Part shown: positions 23,490 to 35,220 of the stretch, in pieces
Numbering within the stretch: position 1 is the stretch's first letter
How the letters are laid out: every line of letters starts with the position of its first letter
NCBI RefSeq assembly: GCF_018294505.1
Contig: NC_057808.1
Location: 224,333,325-224,397,324 of the forward strand
Reading direction: 5' to 3'
DNA from: Triticum aestivum
Taxonomy: Eukaryota > Streptophyta > Magnoliopsida > Poales > Poaceae
DNA: 64,000 nt
Notes under the pieces: model-generated
The model's input: only the letters and a program-made list of their open reading frames with translations
The model's database searches: none
What the model was told of the DNA's origin: nothing
Position numbers and translations under genes: made by a program

Positions 23490-23610
23490 CTGAACTTAAC
23501 TGTCGAAACTGAATTTAACTGTCGAAACTGAACTTAACTGTCGAAACTGAACTTAACTGTTGAAACTGAATTTTGCTGTTGAAACTGAATTTTGCTGTCG
23601 AAACTGAACG
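23490..23610. repeat. 19-bp minisatellite
   Basis: About six copies of AACTGTCGAAACTGAACTT with substitutions, at a 19-bp period. Confidence 0.8.
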
Positions 23611-24064
23611 CACTAGCAAGGTGAGGCTACACGTCGGCCGACTGATTTTTTCATCTCTGGTCAGTCAATTTTGCAGCCGTTGGATACGAAATCAAGGGCC
23701 TGCGGTTCGTCTTCAACCTCCACCCCCCTGAGCCGCCAGCCACCACCGGCCAAACAACAGCCCCCCGCCCGCCCCGAAAACACTCCCCACCGCCGGTCCG
23801 CCGCCGCCCTAGCCATCCCTCTAGGCGCCCCCGTGCCGAGTTTTTTCTCCGGCGATCCCCACGCCACCGCCCCGCCAACGCCCCGCCACCGCCGGCGACC
23901 ACTGCCCCCATCCTGAACCCTAAGATAGATAGTGGGGTACCTCTCCGGCGAGCCCCCCTCCCCACTGCGGCTGGTTCTTCCTTCACCCCGGCGAGCCCCC
24001 CACCCCCTGAAAATCGACTGACCCAAAAGTTGATTCAGTCGACTAAAGTGTAGCTAAATCGGAG

Positions 24065-24190
24065 TAGCATCGCAAGCAAGAGCAAGAGCGAGAGCAGCAG
24101 CGCGAGCAAGAGCAATAGCAAGAGCAGACCAGGCAGGGGACCGAGAGCAAGAGCAGTGCAGCAGCGTGAGCGAGAGCTAAAGCAGCAGCA
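24065..24190. repeat. AGCAAG-type hexanucleotide repeat
   Basis: An imperfect run of AGCAAG, AGCGAG and AGCAGC units. It produces Leu/Ser/Arg-rich ORFs on the minus strand that are not genes. Confidence 0.75.
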
Positions 24191-25125
24191 GCTCCTACTG
24201 ATGTGGACGTCGCCGCCGAGGGAGCGACGCTGTGGAGGAAGTGGCCGGCGACGCCGCCGTGGATGGAGCCGCACCGTGTCGGCTCGGGACCGAGCGCCAG
24301 CAGCACCGTGAGATCGAATCAAGAAGAAAATGCGGCGATTAGTGTACAACCTCTTTGGTGGCGCCGATTAGGCCGCAGCTTCATCCGATGAAACGGTGAT
24401 GATGATGCTCTTCCGGTGGTGCAGGTGAAGACGGCGGTGTGGGAATGGAGGTGGCGCAAAAGACGAGGGGAACGTCGGGGCAGCTCCTTGGAGGTGGAGG
24501 ACGGGGTGGCTGAACTGGCGGGACGATGAGATCGACGAGGGATCCTCATCCGGTACGGTGGATGAGGGACGTCGAGGTGTTGCTGTGGACGACGTCGTCA
24601 GGGAAGAGGCTCCGGCTGGGTGGCGGACGGAGCAGGGTGTGGGGTTTCGTCGTGGGTTTTCGCGGCCTCGGTGTACGAATGGGTGGGCGGATGGGATGGC
24701 ACTGGGGAACCATGGCTTAGAGACGCGCTTGTCCGAAATGTGGGGTAAGTTACAAAAGTACCCCCACCGATTTGAGGCGGTTCTTTCGGTTCAGGGGTAC
24801 CACGGGCATTTCACGTGTCGGGATTTCACAGGAGGTGGGAGTTTTCGCACGCGTTGTAATTTCGGAATAGCAAGGCGCGGGTTGAGATGGAGGGAGTTGT
24901 CGGAGCACAACGAGACAAAGAAATATCTTAAATATTTCGGGCTAACAAGGCGCGGGTTGAAGAGGCGGGAGTTTCGCAGCACGATAGACAGAGACGCTAG
25001 CTTGAATTTTCGGCATAACAAGGCGCGGCTTGAAATTTCGGAAGAACAAGCTTAACGTGTACCCAAAAAAAAGACAATTTGCACCTCAACACGCACAACA
25101 CACACACAAACACCATTTAGACTAG

Positions 25126-27305
25126 AGTAAGGTACACGTGCATTGCACGCATGAGATTTGGCAACCAACATATGAATAAATACCACATTATAGCATGCAA
25201 GCTTTGAGTCATATATGCATGATGTAGATGTTCGTTTAATTCTTATAGTTCATTTCATTCAAAATCATCTAGTTTTTATAAGAAAGCTAATCTATTTTAA
25301 GATTCATGGAATTGTGCGTCGTAAGACATAAAGTAAAAACAAATAATGGAAAATCATGTAGAAAAACATTTGGGCAATTCTGATACGGAAGATTCTAGAA
25401 CAAATAAGAAGTGCTTGCGTTTTGATGTTTGTGCATTATGCTTAAGTTCAACCATGGACTCTTCTAGATTATACATGTGGCGAAATCTGATGGAATCTAG
25501 ATGATATCCAATGGCCAGTAGTGCTCAAATTTGCCATCTTTGGACCATCGGATTCGCCTCATCCAACGATCATCTTTCAAAGTTAAAGTTACCCGCACAC
25601 AATATAAAAAAATATAAAATATAATATATATATAGGGGTATAGATATAGATATGTGATGCGAAAGCCGCCCATCATCTCCAATTAGAATAGTGTGTCCAT
25701 GCATGGATGCGACGTGGCCAAATGATGTCTGCCATCGGTATCTCAAATTCAAATCAGTCTGACCTTGTTCAATGTGTATACATTACAACATGCTCGTTTC
25801 CAAACCACACCGCGCAGATCTCCGTTATATTCATGCATGCATGGGTTTCAAACATCAGGATCTCTTATTCAAATATTTGAATTCAACTTTACATTGATTA
25901 TGACCTCACCTATTCTTTTACACCAACACAGTAGTCTTCTCTTTATAATTGTGCCACTAACTTTCTCTCGTGCATGCATGCACACACACTACCAGTCGGC
26001 ATTATCCATCGCACGCATGCAATCTCTTTCTTCAGGTCGGCCTCCCATGAAGGCACACACCCACACACATCCCCCTCTCCATCATATCGGGCATATCTCT
26101 CACGCGTGCATGCGCAACGATCGATGTTCCTCTATGTATGTGTGTATATAGCTAGGTCTTTCATAGTTTTCCACACAAACCGATCAATCGATATATCCAG
26201 TGAGGTCTCACCCTCTTTCCCACGTCCACATCGATCAATCTATACCTCTCTATATAGGATTAACATATATAGCTAATACACCCACATTAATTATATATCC
26301 AACGTCCCCCTCTCATCATCCATGCCTTCCGCTTCATCTCTCAGACGCGTGCACAATGGCGAAGACAGGGGGCAGTAAGGGCCCTGCCCCCCTCCCCCCT
26401 AACATCACTATATATCGAGGCTAATATGAATGTGATCATTAGACAATTACTGCTAAAAATGGTTTAAGTTCATGAATTGACCCTCCTCATAAAGGATTAG
26501 CAATGCTGGGCCCCCTAGCTCATTTATTTTTCATGGCTCCGCCACTGCGCGCAACAGCGCACGTGTTCGCCCCCTCTCTCTAAATATCGATCTCGCACTT
26601 GTGCATTCCTTCATAGTCTCCCTCCACTCGGCCCCTCGCACCATCTTCTAGCCCCCCACCGGATTTTACCACATGTACAATCTAGCAGACTCCATGGTTG
26701 AACTTAAGCATAATGCACAAATCTCAAAACAACAGTGGTTCTCTTTTGTTCTAGAATCTTCCGTATCATAACTGCCCAAACTTTTTTTCTAGTTGAATTG
26801 CCATTATTTGTTTTTACTTTATGCTTTACAACGCACAATTCCATGAATCATAAAATAGATTAAGGGCTTCTTTGATTCAAAGGATTCTCAAAGGAATTTT
26901 GGAGGATTCTAATCATTAGGAATTTTTCCTATCTTGGTTGTTTGATTTGTAGGATTGTAAACCATAGGAATTTTTCCATATGATTCATTTGCACTAGATT
27001 TCATAGGAAACATCCCATCCACTCAAACCTCTTTGAAAGAATTCTGCGTTTTTTCTATGCACAATCAAACACTCGTACAATCCTGTAGGATTCAAGACGA
27101 CATTCCACTATAATCCCATGTTTTTCCTATTCCCGCGTTCTTAGTTTTTTTATAAAAACTAATTGATTTTGAATGAGATGAACTATAAGAATTAAACGAA
27201 GGGCTACATCAGGCATATATGACTCAGAGCTTACATGCTATAGTGTGGTATTTATTCATAATTTGGTTGCAAAATCTGATGCGTGCAATGCACGTGTACC
27301 TTACT
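25126..27305. mobile_element. MULE-like foldback element with 355-bp inverted arms
   Basis: The left arm 25126-25480 (AGTAAGGTACACGTGCATTG...) is mirrored by the right arm 26669-27305, once a 278-bp MITE inserted in the right arm is removed. Ends are near-perfect inverted copies. No clear 9-bp target duplication is visible. The interior 25481-26668 has microsatellite-like CACA and TATA tracts and no convincing gene. Mutator-like is inferred from long terminal arms. Confidence 0.7.
26863..27140. mobile_element. Tourist-like MITE inside the foldback right arm
   Basis: A 278-bp insertion starting AGGGCTTCTTTGATTC, flanked by TTA at 26860-26862 and 27141-27143. It is identified because the opposite arm (25281-25300) lacks it. 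The right terminus is diverged from the left. Confidence 0.6.
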
Positions 27306-27830
27306 AGTACTTCGAGTATGTGCAAAACACGTAAATTAGAATACCAATGGCACGCTACACAGTGTCTCTCTTACAGTTCATGAAGCCACGTGGCACATGT
27401 GGAGGCGTTGTCGCGACCTCCTTGTGTGGATTGATCACAGTGACGTGCTGCTGGTTCCAGAAGAATGTACTCGTCCTCCCTGAGCCATACTGGCGGTACA
27501 TGCATGAAGCGAAGATGTGCACGCACGCCATGCACGCACTCATTCCCTCGCACACACACGCGGGTACACGGGCGGACACAATTTTGTACCAAGATCCACC
27601 CCATGTGATAATTTGACGCGTGTAAAGTCGTTCACTTCATTGATGGCCAATTAATACAGCGCATGCAAATTGAGTGGACGTGAGGGCGGAAGAAAGACAT
27701 TATTACTCCACTGCGCGCATGCGAGTAGTTAAATCGCGGGTTGCTAGTAGTACTTCCATTGGTCTCCTTCGTATTTTGTGCCAATTTTTGATAGTAACAT
27801 AATATTTACACATTTGAGCAATATTTCGTA

Positions 27831-27911
27831 CTCCCTCCGTCCCATAATATAAGAATGTTTTTGACATTAGTGTAGTGCCAAAAACGTTCTTATATTATGG
27901 GACACAGGGAG
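27831..27911. mobile_element. Stowaway MITE (81 bp, perfect-type hairpin)
   Basis: CTCCCTCCGTCCCATAATAT...GGGAG with TA target duplications at 27829-27830 and 27912-27913. Nearly the whole element is palindromic. This is typical of short Triticeae Tc1/Mariner MITEs. Confidence 0.92.
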
Positions 27912-27913
27912 TA

Positions 27914-29820
27914 CTAGTATTTATTGCATTTGCCAAGGAGTGACCTCTTCCAATGAAATGGTGTTGCTAAGTTTGCTTCATTTAATTAGTTATAGACTCA
28001 AAATTGTCTTTTCACCTAGGTACATGCGCTTAGCACCGTTTCTTCCTTGGGTCACCAAACTAGTCTCTCTCTTCTTGATTAACTTGCCACATCAGACTTT
28101 ATGCCTATGTGGCAAGCTTAAGCACCTCTAGGAGCAAGTAAAAGTAAGTACAATAGTGCGCTTTACATGGCATTTTTGCATATGTGGAGGAAAGAGAGGC
28201 AAGGAAAAAGTGGAGAAGTGGGCTCTCATGCAAGAGCCAGCCTCTACTACATGGTGGAGCATTGGGAGAGGCACCTGTATGGAGGTGGTCAGGAATCGGG
28301 AGACTCACGCCGGTCGTAGCGCCGCAGTTAAAATGATAATGGCAAGTCAAATCACGGGGCCCCACCTGTCCAACAGTAACTCGCTGTCAAATCACACAGC
28401 CCTACGTTTGCAGCAGCCTACTCCCTCGTCTTCTCGCGTCTCTGTCGAACCGACTAGGTGGAACTGCCCGCCGCCTACCGCGCAGGAAAAGCCCCGCCCT
28501 CGACTTTTAAATAGTATACAGTATACTAATTTTGTATCCATGGATTACGCCGCGCCATGGAGCAAAGCGTCTAGAAAACGGCGGTACACATGTACGGAGT
28601 ATACAGCACGCCCGTCGCGTTCGCGTCGCACCCCAGACGGTCGGTCGGTCTGGCACGCTGCTCTCCGAATGGAACGCGCGTCATATTGCGTTTGCACACA
28701 CATGTGGGACGGCAATTGAGAACCGACCATAGGCACACTCCCCGGCCCTGCAAGTCGGGTGACTTAATAGAAGAGGGAGACGAGCAATAGTACTAGAGAA
28801 GTGTTGTACTACGTTGGTGCCTGGACGATCCCTGCAAGACACGGAAGATCAATTCGTCCATTCATGTGACCAGACTCCAGCAGACACGCCTGGATTGGCT
28901 ATCGTCTACATATCGTGCAGGCTGTGTTGTACATGGCTGTAGTTGTGGTGAGAAATCTAAAAAAAGGTTTCTTGTCATCTCGCAAAATTAGGTGTCATGT
29001 GCTTCGGATCACTGCGAGGGTTAAACAGCGACAACTGAGTTGGGCTAGTCATTGGGGGCACATGCACAAACAGTGACTACTCGGCTGCCATCTAGGTCAA
29101 GCCGGCTATGTTAATTAGGACATCTATCTACGGACCCCTTTTCTACGAGTTTATCTTTAATTTGAGCTTTGTTCCTCGTCTAGTTTGTCCGTCGGGATTC
29201 ATGTTGTCTCCTTTGGGCAGTGAGGTTATGATTTCTTGTCATGTGGCATTTTTTCGTGTTATATGTTATAATCCGGCGCTTCAGATCAAAATGATGACAA
29301 CTGCGCCTCCGGGCCACGTGCATGAAGACTTCTCGACAGTCATTGACGAGGTCAAGCCGGCTCCCGTAGACAAAAGAAAACTAGTACTACTCCACTATAT
29401 AGGCAGGAGCCTCCATGCTTGCTTGCTAGTGTTGCTCTCTTCACACTGTCTCGGCCTCTCCAGATCTAAACACGACAGCGGTGGCCACACTCTTTCTCTC
29501 TCTGCTCACCGCTGGTCACAGATCCAGTCGGATCCTCTCCGCCGGGGAAGGTGAGAAGGTGCAACGTTCACGCGGTCGTCCTCGCCGACGACTCTTACCC
29601 ACTGCTGGGCACGCCCCGATCAGCCTGCCTTGCCGTTCTCTCCCAAGCACCGCTGCCGAGGGAGGGCCTCCGACCCCTTCTTCCTCGCTGCCGTAGTGTG
29701 GGCAGATCCGGCCTCCCGCCACCCACCTAGCGGCATCCCGGCGACCATCAGGTATAACTTCCTTCAAAACCGGCCTTGCTCTACTTCCCGAGCTCCTGAC
29801 GTCGCTGCATTTGTATCTTC
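27914..29820. other. CACTA 1 interior, possible captured promoter/5' UTR
   Basis: 28500-28740 is homologous to 54700-54860 in the second element (GAATGGAACRCGC..., CACATGTGGGAC-like words). A TATATAGG box near 29396 is followed by a CT-rich leader and GC-rich DNA that could be a captured 5' exon ending at a GTGAG-type donor near 29550. No protein family is recognised. Confidence 0.35.
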
Positions 29821-30119
29821 TACTATTTCTCAGGCCCCATCGTAGATAGGATCGATCGGCTGTTCGAAAACCACCTAATTTTTTTACGTTTAAGAGGTAA
29901 AACTAGTTCATGCACTCGAATCTAGTACTACTTGGTTCAAACAAGGAAGAAAGGGGGTGGGNNNNNNNNNNTAACTTTTACTATTTCTCAGGCCCCCTCG
30001 TAGATAGGATCGATCGGCTGTTCGAAAACCACCTAATTTTTTTACGTTTAAGAGGTAAAACTAGTTCATGCACTCGAATCTAGTACTACTTGGTTCAAAC
30101 AAGGAAGAAAGGGGGTGGG
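29821..30119. other. Assembly gap (29962-29971) flanked by a 141-bp duplication
   Basis: Ten Ns. The 141 bp before the gap (29821-29961) recur at 29979-30119 with one obvious difference (CCCCATCG/CCCCCTCG). An unmerged contig overlap is the simplest explanation. Confidence 0.85.
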
Positions 30120-31684
30120 GGTGGGGGAGGATTTGTTACCTGAATCTAGGACTTGGTCGAAAGAGGAAATAATGGGGGCGAAAAGTAGTAGAGACTGGCT
30201 ATCCAACTGGTCTCTAGGTCTAATAGGGAAATAAAGGGAAACGCAGTACAAACTCAATATAAACCCGATCTATTGGTTGAAAAAGGAAAGAAAGTGGGGA
30301 CTGGGGGACAAGTCAACAGAGTAAGTCCAGCACTAGATTTGCTAGCCTCACACAGTATAAGGTGGCTATACCGAACAAAAATGGGACCAACCCAGATATC
30401 CTGTTCTGATGTTTGTTGCCCCGAGCCACTCTTATGTAATGCCACTGGTAAAATGTAGCAGTCGCACTGTTAAAAGTTAGGACACGTTAAACCAATGTTG
30501 TTTTCAATGTAATGCCTCCAGTAATATGAATCAATGGCACTTCTTTACATGTCCTGCTAAAATTTCCCATTAAGATAAGTTGGTTGTTTTCGTTAGAAAT
30601 GCAACTGTCCTGGTCCGCCTACTCTCCCGTGCCCAAAGTAATGTCGTATTTAACTGTTGTCATAGTTAATCCTAATGCCCACACAAATATCTAGCAATGC
30701 CAGTGCTTTAGAAATTGCTACTGTCCTTGTAGGATTGCCATTCAGATAAGGAACATGCTTCTTTTCATTTGATGCATGTTTCATCACTTGTTAGTCACCC
30801 TCCTTTCCACCTTTTTTGTGCAAACAGAGATATACATTTCACGCTCGATCTTAGTTGAACTGCACAAATGATATCCAAATTATAGTTGAGCATTCCAGGA
30901 GCTTCACAACCAACCTTGATGTTGCTCAATTTATTGCAACTAATGAAGAAGAAGCTCTGTGGGTTTCGTTTTCTGATGGAAATGGAACCGGGGCTGGAGC
31001 CCTTTTCTTAAATTTTTTTTTGAAGAAGCTGCTAGCTCACGGGACATTGCTTCATTTTAGGTGAACTGCACCAAAAGGTCCCATGAATTGAATCATCCAT
31101 GTTGGTGAGTGAAAGAGCCAGCTTCAGCATCCCAGTCTAAGCACCCCCGGCCTCCATCCTTGCGACGCGTGGTGCACCTCGTTTGCCACCTGCTCGACCC
31201 TAGTGTCACTGATAAAATGAAGTAATAATACAGTTAAAATAGAGCGAGTGTCATCTCTATCATTTCATTTCCAATGTAGATAAAGAAAGTGCTTCTCTTT
31301 GTTAATGTATGTTTCATCAACTAGTCCCATTGTTAATGTTTAAGCGTTTCTCCAAACTGGGGTGCTTAATTTTAGTTGATATGTACAAAAATAGAGATTT
31401 GAATGTCTCAAGGCGCCTCCTTGTACTACCGCTGTACACTGATGTTCATCACTGGCAGAAGGTGTATCTGGGAGACTTGGGACGATGTCCAGTATGAGGC
31501 GTACCGTATGAGGCATCGCAGGGCCCATCTCGCCCTCGCAGCATGGCATACTATGATACTATGCAATATTTTCTTTTATTTATTTTGTGTGTTTCATCAA
31601 CTAGTGCCACTATAATGTAATCACGCTTTTTCATTATCTGTGCAAACAGGGTTATTCAACTGCATTTTGGTGGAACTGCACAAA
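30120..31684 (+). other. CACTA 1 interior with diverged exon-like modules
   Basis: Related words recur: GTTTCATCA(A/C)(C/T)TWGT near 30776, 31310 and 31588, and TGTGCAAACAG...GAACTGCACAAATG at 30818-30870 and 31639-31686. A 30855-31064 frame (DVAQFIATNEEEALWVSFSD) looks protein-like but is unrecognised. This is probably a captured, internally duplicated gene fragment. Confidence 0.35.
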
Positions 31685-31852
31685 TGTACGTATGGAACCG
31701 GCATATATGCAGAGTGCGAGGTGTGCCAAGTAAAAATTACCGACACCAACCATGCTGCATGCACGCATTGGCATCCACCACCACCAGTGGGATGTGTGGC
31801 GCTCTCTATGGACGGATCTTTCTCGGCAGCAAATCATCTAACCAAATACTAG
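31685..31852 (+). pseudogene. RNase H-like (RVT_3-type) fragment
   Basis: An open frame ending at TAG 31850-31852 encodes HWHPPPPVGCVALSMDGSFS. This resembles the W-x-P-P-P-x-G-x-x-x-L-x-x-D-G-S-F start of plant RNase H domains found in non-LTR elements and host relatives. Only this motif is present; the remaining catalytic motifs are missing downstream, so it is a fragment. Similarity is judged by eye. Confidence 0.35.
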
Positions 31853-32076
31853 TAGCTTATATTGGCAGTTTTCTAGGGAGTACTCTTTTCTGAAAGAAGC
31901 ACCAATCTATTTTTCTTTATTTGTACACTGTGTCACAACTTTGACCCAAAGGTCCAGAGCTATTTTAGGGTGATTGGCGTACTACTCGGAGACTGATTGT
32001 AAGCATGATTTTCATTAGCTGTCACACTGATTGTAAGCATGAGCAGGTGGAAGATTAGGTTAGTGCGAAGCTTACC

Positions 32077-32570
32077 TTAAACCCTACCGCCGCCGTTGAA
32101 ATGAGGCGAGCGTCGAGGGGACCATGGAGAACGGCGGGGAAGCGACGTCGCGCCATCCGGCCTCCTCTTGTGGTGGGAGAACGAATACTCCTGTGGCTCC
32201 GGCTGGCTCTGCACCCTCACGAACGGCACACCATACTCGATCGATTCGTTATCCTCTGGGTGCTCGACCTTCGACCTGTACGCCCACCACCTCCGCCTGA
32301 CTGTCGCCTCGGGCGAATCTGTCTACTCCATCGCCCAGAGGAGATACTCGATGAACTCGGAGGACTGCGGCGTGACTGCCGCCGAGGAGTACATGTACAT
32401 CGCCGCCCTCATTGCTGCCGTCTCGCTCTTTCGCATACATTGCCACATGGCCCGCACCGTCCTCGAAACCCCCACTCATTGTCAAACCAACTAAGGATCT
32501 CCTTCAACCTGGCTAACTTTGCCTGGTCGCCGCCGGCGATCTGCCTGATTCGCTGTTGCATCCTCTCCAT
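32077..32570 (-). pseudogene. Broken paralogue of the 157-aa ORF at 33365
   Basis: On the minus strand an ATG at 32570 opens MERMQQRIRQIAGGDQAKLA and parallels the plus-strand ORF at 33365. After ILSWFDN the frame shifts near 32450-32480; homology continues in another frame (FIEYLLWAME). It then meets an in-frame TAG at 32323-32325, and continues TDSPEATVRRRWWAYRSKVE and VPFVRVQSQPEP to a stop at 32077-32079. Conserved spacing against the intact copy shows a gene relic. Function unknown. It is divergently arranged with the intact copy. Confidence 0.7.
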
Positions 32571-32595
32571 AGATGTCCTTTTGAGTGGTCCGGTG

Positions 32596-32815
32596 CTAGC
32601 TTTGGAAGATGGGAGGAGAGACGGTGGTCTTGCAATAGAGAAGAGGGAGAGGCGAGACGGTGGTTTTGGAATGGAGATGATGGAGAGGAGAGGAGGTGGT
32701 TTTGCAATGGAGAAGATCAGAAGAGGGAGAGGCGAGACGGTGGTTTTGGAATGGAGATGATGGAGAGGAGAGGAGGTGGTTTTGCAATGGAGAAGAGGGA
32801 GAGGAGCATGCGGCA
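32596..32815. repeat. 83-bp direct repeat between the paralogues
   Basis: GACGGTGGTTTTGGAATGGAG...GGAGGTGGTTTTGCAATGG occurs twice in tandem. A related sequence recurs inverted at 33130-33320 (CCATTTCAAAACCACCGCCC). It extends the inverted symmetry of the two ORFs into their upstream regions. Confidence 0.7.
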
Positions 32816-33364
32816 GCGATTTAGGATTGGACGAGAGGGCCGGCGCGCTGTGACTGGATCAAAATCAAAATCAATTTACCCTTCAATTAAGAAAGCGACC
32901 CCACATTAACTAGTCTCCCTTTTATTCTGGGTCATAATTGACCATGATTTTCGCACATAAAATATATGTTATACGTTGCAAAAATAATATAATTTGAAAG
33001 TACATTCAGATACGAACCAAACGATACAATTTTTGGTGACATGCATTCACATTTTGCTTGTCAAATACAGTACGTGGTCAAACTTTGACCCAAAATACGC
33101 AAAAAAACAAAAAAATACTTCCAAGACCAGTGCCGCTCTTCTGCTCTTCTCCTCTTAAACCACCGCCGCTCCTCTCCTGTTCCAATCTAAATGCAACGCT
33201 GCTCCTCTCCTCTTCCATTTCAAAACCACCGCCCCTCCTCTCCTGTTCTAGTCCAAAACCAGCGTCGCTCCTCTCCCGTTCTAATCCAAAACCAGCGCTG
33301 CTCCTCTCCTCATCCATTCAAATACCACCGCCGGCGAGTGAAGGTGCTGTGGAGAAGTAGATCG

Positions 33365-33838
33365 ATGGAGGAGTACAACCGATACGTGAGGATCGTAGAC
33401 GGCGACCCTGTGAAGCTAGCTAGGATGTTGGAGATACAGTCTTGGTTTGACAAGGACCAACTAGCGGCGACGGCGACATCCATGGCCAAATATCTGCAAC
33501 AGAGCGAAAAGGCGGCGATACTCCTGGAGGGAGTCGCGCCGGAGTACATAGAGCTGCTCCTCTGGGCCATGGAGGAAACAGATTCACCGAATCCGATCGT
33601 GAGGGAGCGGTGGTGGGAGTATCGATCCCAGATGGAGCATCCACCAGAGATTGAAGGATCGAGCATCTACAGGGTGCCGTTTGTGAGGGTGTCCTGCCAG
33701 AGCGAGCCGGTGGAGTCTTTGTCGACCGAACCCAACTGCAAGAGGAGAAAAGCAGTTGGCCCGACGACGCTTCCCCGCCATCGTCTCCCTCGCCGTTCAC
33801 ATCATCTCACGGGGCGGCTGTCTACCGCCGAGGAATAG
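33365..33838 (+). CDS. 157-aa protein of unknown function carried in CACTA 1
   Basis: An uninterrupted ORF starting MEEYNRYVRIVDGDPVKLAR. The N-terminal 100 residues look helical (LEIQSWFDKDQLAATATSMA, APEYIELLLWAMEETDS) with a conserved Trp-rich patch (RERWWEYRSQMEHP). The C-terminus is basic (NCKRRKAV, RHRLPRRSHH) and could act in nuclear import. No named domain is recognised. Its inverted, broken paralogue lies 795 bp upstream in the opposite orientation. Matching residue spacing between the two copies, especially LLWAME.TDSP, RRWW.YRS and VPFVRV, argues that this reading frame was under protein-level constraint. The ORF could alternatively be one exon of a longer captured gene. Confidence 0.55.
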   Translation: MEEYNRYVRIVDGDPVKLARMLEIQSWFDKDQLAATATSMAKYLQQSEKAAILLEGVAPEYIELLLWAMEETDSPNPIVRERWWEYRSQMEHPPEIEGSSIYRVPFVRVSCQSEPVESLSTEPNCKRRKAVGPTTLPRHRLPRRSHHLTGRLSTAEE

Positions 33839-35220
33839 GAGGGGGCTGCCCCCCAGCCCAATAGTCGGGCAGGTTGTGAATTGTCAGGAGGAGCTTAGGG
33901 TTGTCAGTATTTGCAGGTTGTGAATTGTGTTTTGTGTTGTGTATTTTGAGAGTACTTTCAGATATGAATGTCTTTTGAATTTCAGATTTGCAGTATTGAG
34001 CATATGAAGTATTTTATGAATTCTAGAGATCTATTTTTAGCACTTCAAAAAAATGTAGTTTCATAGGAGTATAAAAGTGCAGACAATGTGATTCTCAGAG
34101 AAGAAACTGCAAGTTTCAGTTTCAGATAAGAAACTGCAACTTTCAGAGGCAGATCATTTATATTAACACGGCCTTTTCAAACAGGGTTAACATCATGTTG
34201 GAAGTTTTATTCATGGTCGAAAATGGAACCACCAGCCAATTAACATCATGCTGATCAACATTCATGCATAGCACATCTTCATATGATGCACAGTCAAAAT
34301 GCCCACACAATGTCGAGTGTGCGAAACATAGAGAAAACGAGGGACGAAGTTTTGGCAAGTGTTGGACGTGGTTTTGGGCTGCCCCGTCTAGGCTTTCATT
34401 TTTAACATGCGCAGCCCACGACCTCGGATGGGAGGTCCATAGGCCTGTTTGTATTTTCTTAGGGCCGTCATGTATCGACCGGCCTATGGACCTCCCATCC
34501 GAGGTTTTATTTTTGGCAGCCCAATTTATGTATTTTTTGGAAGAAAACGCAAAGGTCTGTTCTATTTTTCTATATAAGAATAGGAACGCCAAGTCCAACT
34601 TATGTTTCCCTTCTAACTATATTATATATAGTTAAATTATTTTATATGTTATTATATATTATTTTTACTGTCATCATATATTTAACAGATACTTACATAT
34701 GTAAGAAAACAATATCCCACATCATATTAACTTATAAAAATAATTTCTTAACAAATAAAATCCTGGATTGTTTTGGCATGAAAATCCTAGTGATTGTGTA
34801 CAAAAGCTTGGTAAGATTTAAGGACGAATGTAATAATATCACTTATTATTTAAATATATTTATAACAAAATGCTCAGCCCCTTTTTATTTTTTGATAACA
34901 TTGCTGGCCCGACCCAACATTATAATTAGAATCAGCCCAGCAAAATCGTGTATTTCGAGTAAGTGCAAATGGCCTGTAATTTTTTAGGAAATAAAATAAA
35001 TGGGCCGCATGGACGCTACATTATTTGTTCACCCAGCCCAGCTAATGGCTGTAATTCAAAAAAAAGATCAAATTGACTATAAATTCTACCGCGCAAAAAA
35101 AAGACTGTAAATTCTGAAAAAATGGGTTGAATACGTGCCACATTTTTGGAGGCTGAAATGTGAGCCAATAGGTCGAAGCCAACGCAAGTCGTTGTCAATT
35201 TAGTCAACAAATGATTCTGA
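33839..35220. other. CACTA 1 interior, no gene seen
   Basis: AT-rich DNA with the 34370-34520 hairpin. 34600-35000 is very AT-rich, and GGCCC-type words reappear from about 34900. No coding signal is convincing. Confidence 0.5.
34370..34520. repeat. 25-bp perfect inverted repeat (hairpin)
   Basis: The arm 34421-34445 (ACCTCGGATGGGAGGTCCAT...) is the exact reverse complement of 34481-34505, with a 35-base loop. GGGCTGCC at 34377 and GGCAGCCC near 34514 may extend the stem. It could be a MITE relic or a small-RNA-type hairpin. Confidence 0.75.

Larger units (their letters stand above)
22200..24850 (-). other. 5' region of the CACTA 1 gene, degenerate repeats
   Basis: GC-rich blocks around 22230-22380, 23180-23390 and 24340-24700 resemble each other (GGGGAAGAAGATCT, ATTGGAGCAGCT) and resemble 47780-48250 of the second element. 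They are probably untranslated exons or promoter copies of the TnpA-like gene. Proline/alanine-rich ORFs at 23651-24549 come from GC-rich composition and have no recognisable domain. Confidence 0.4.
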
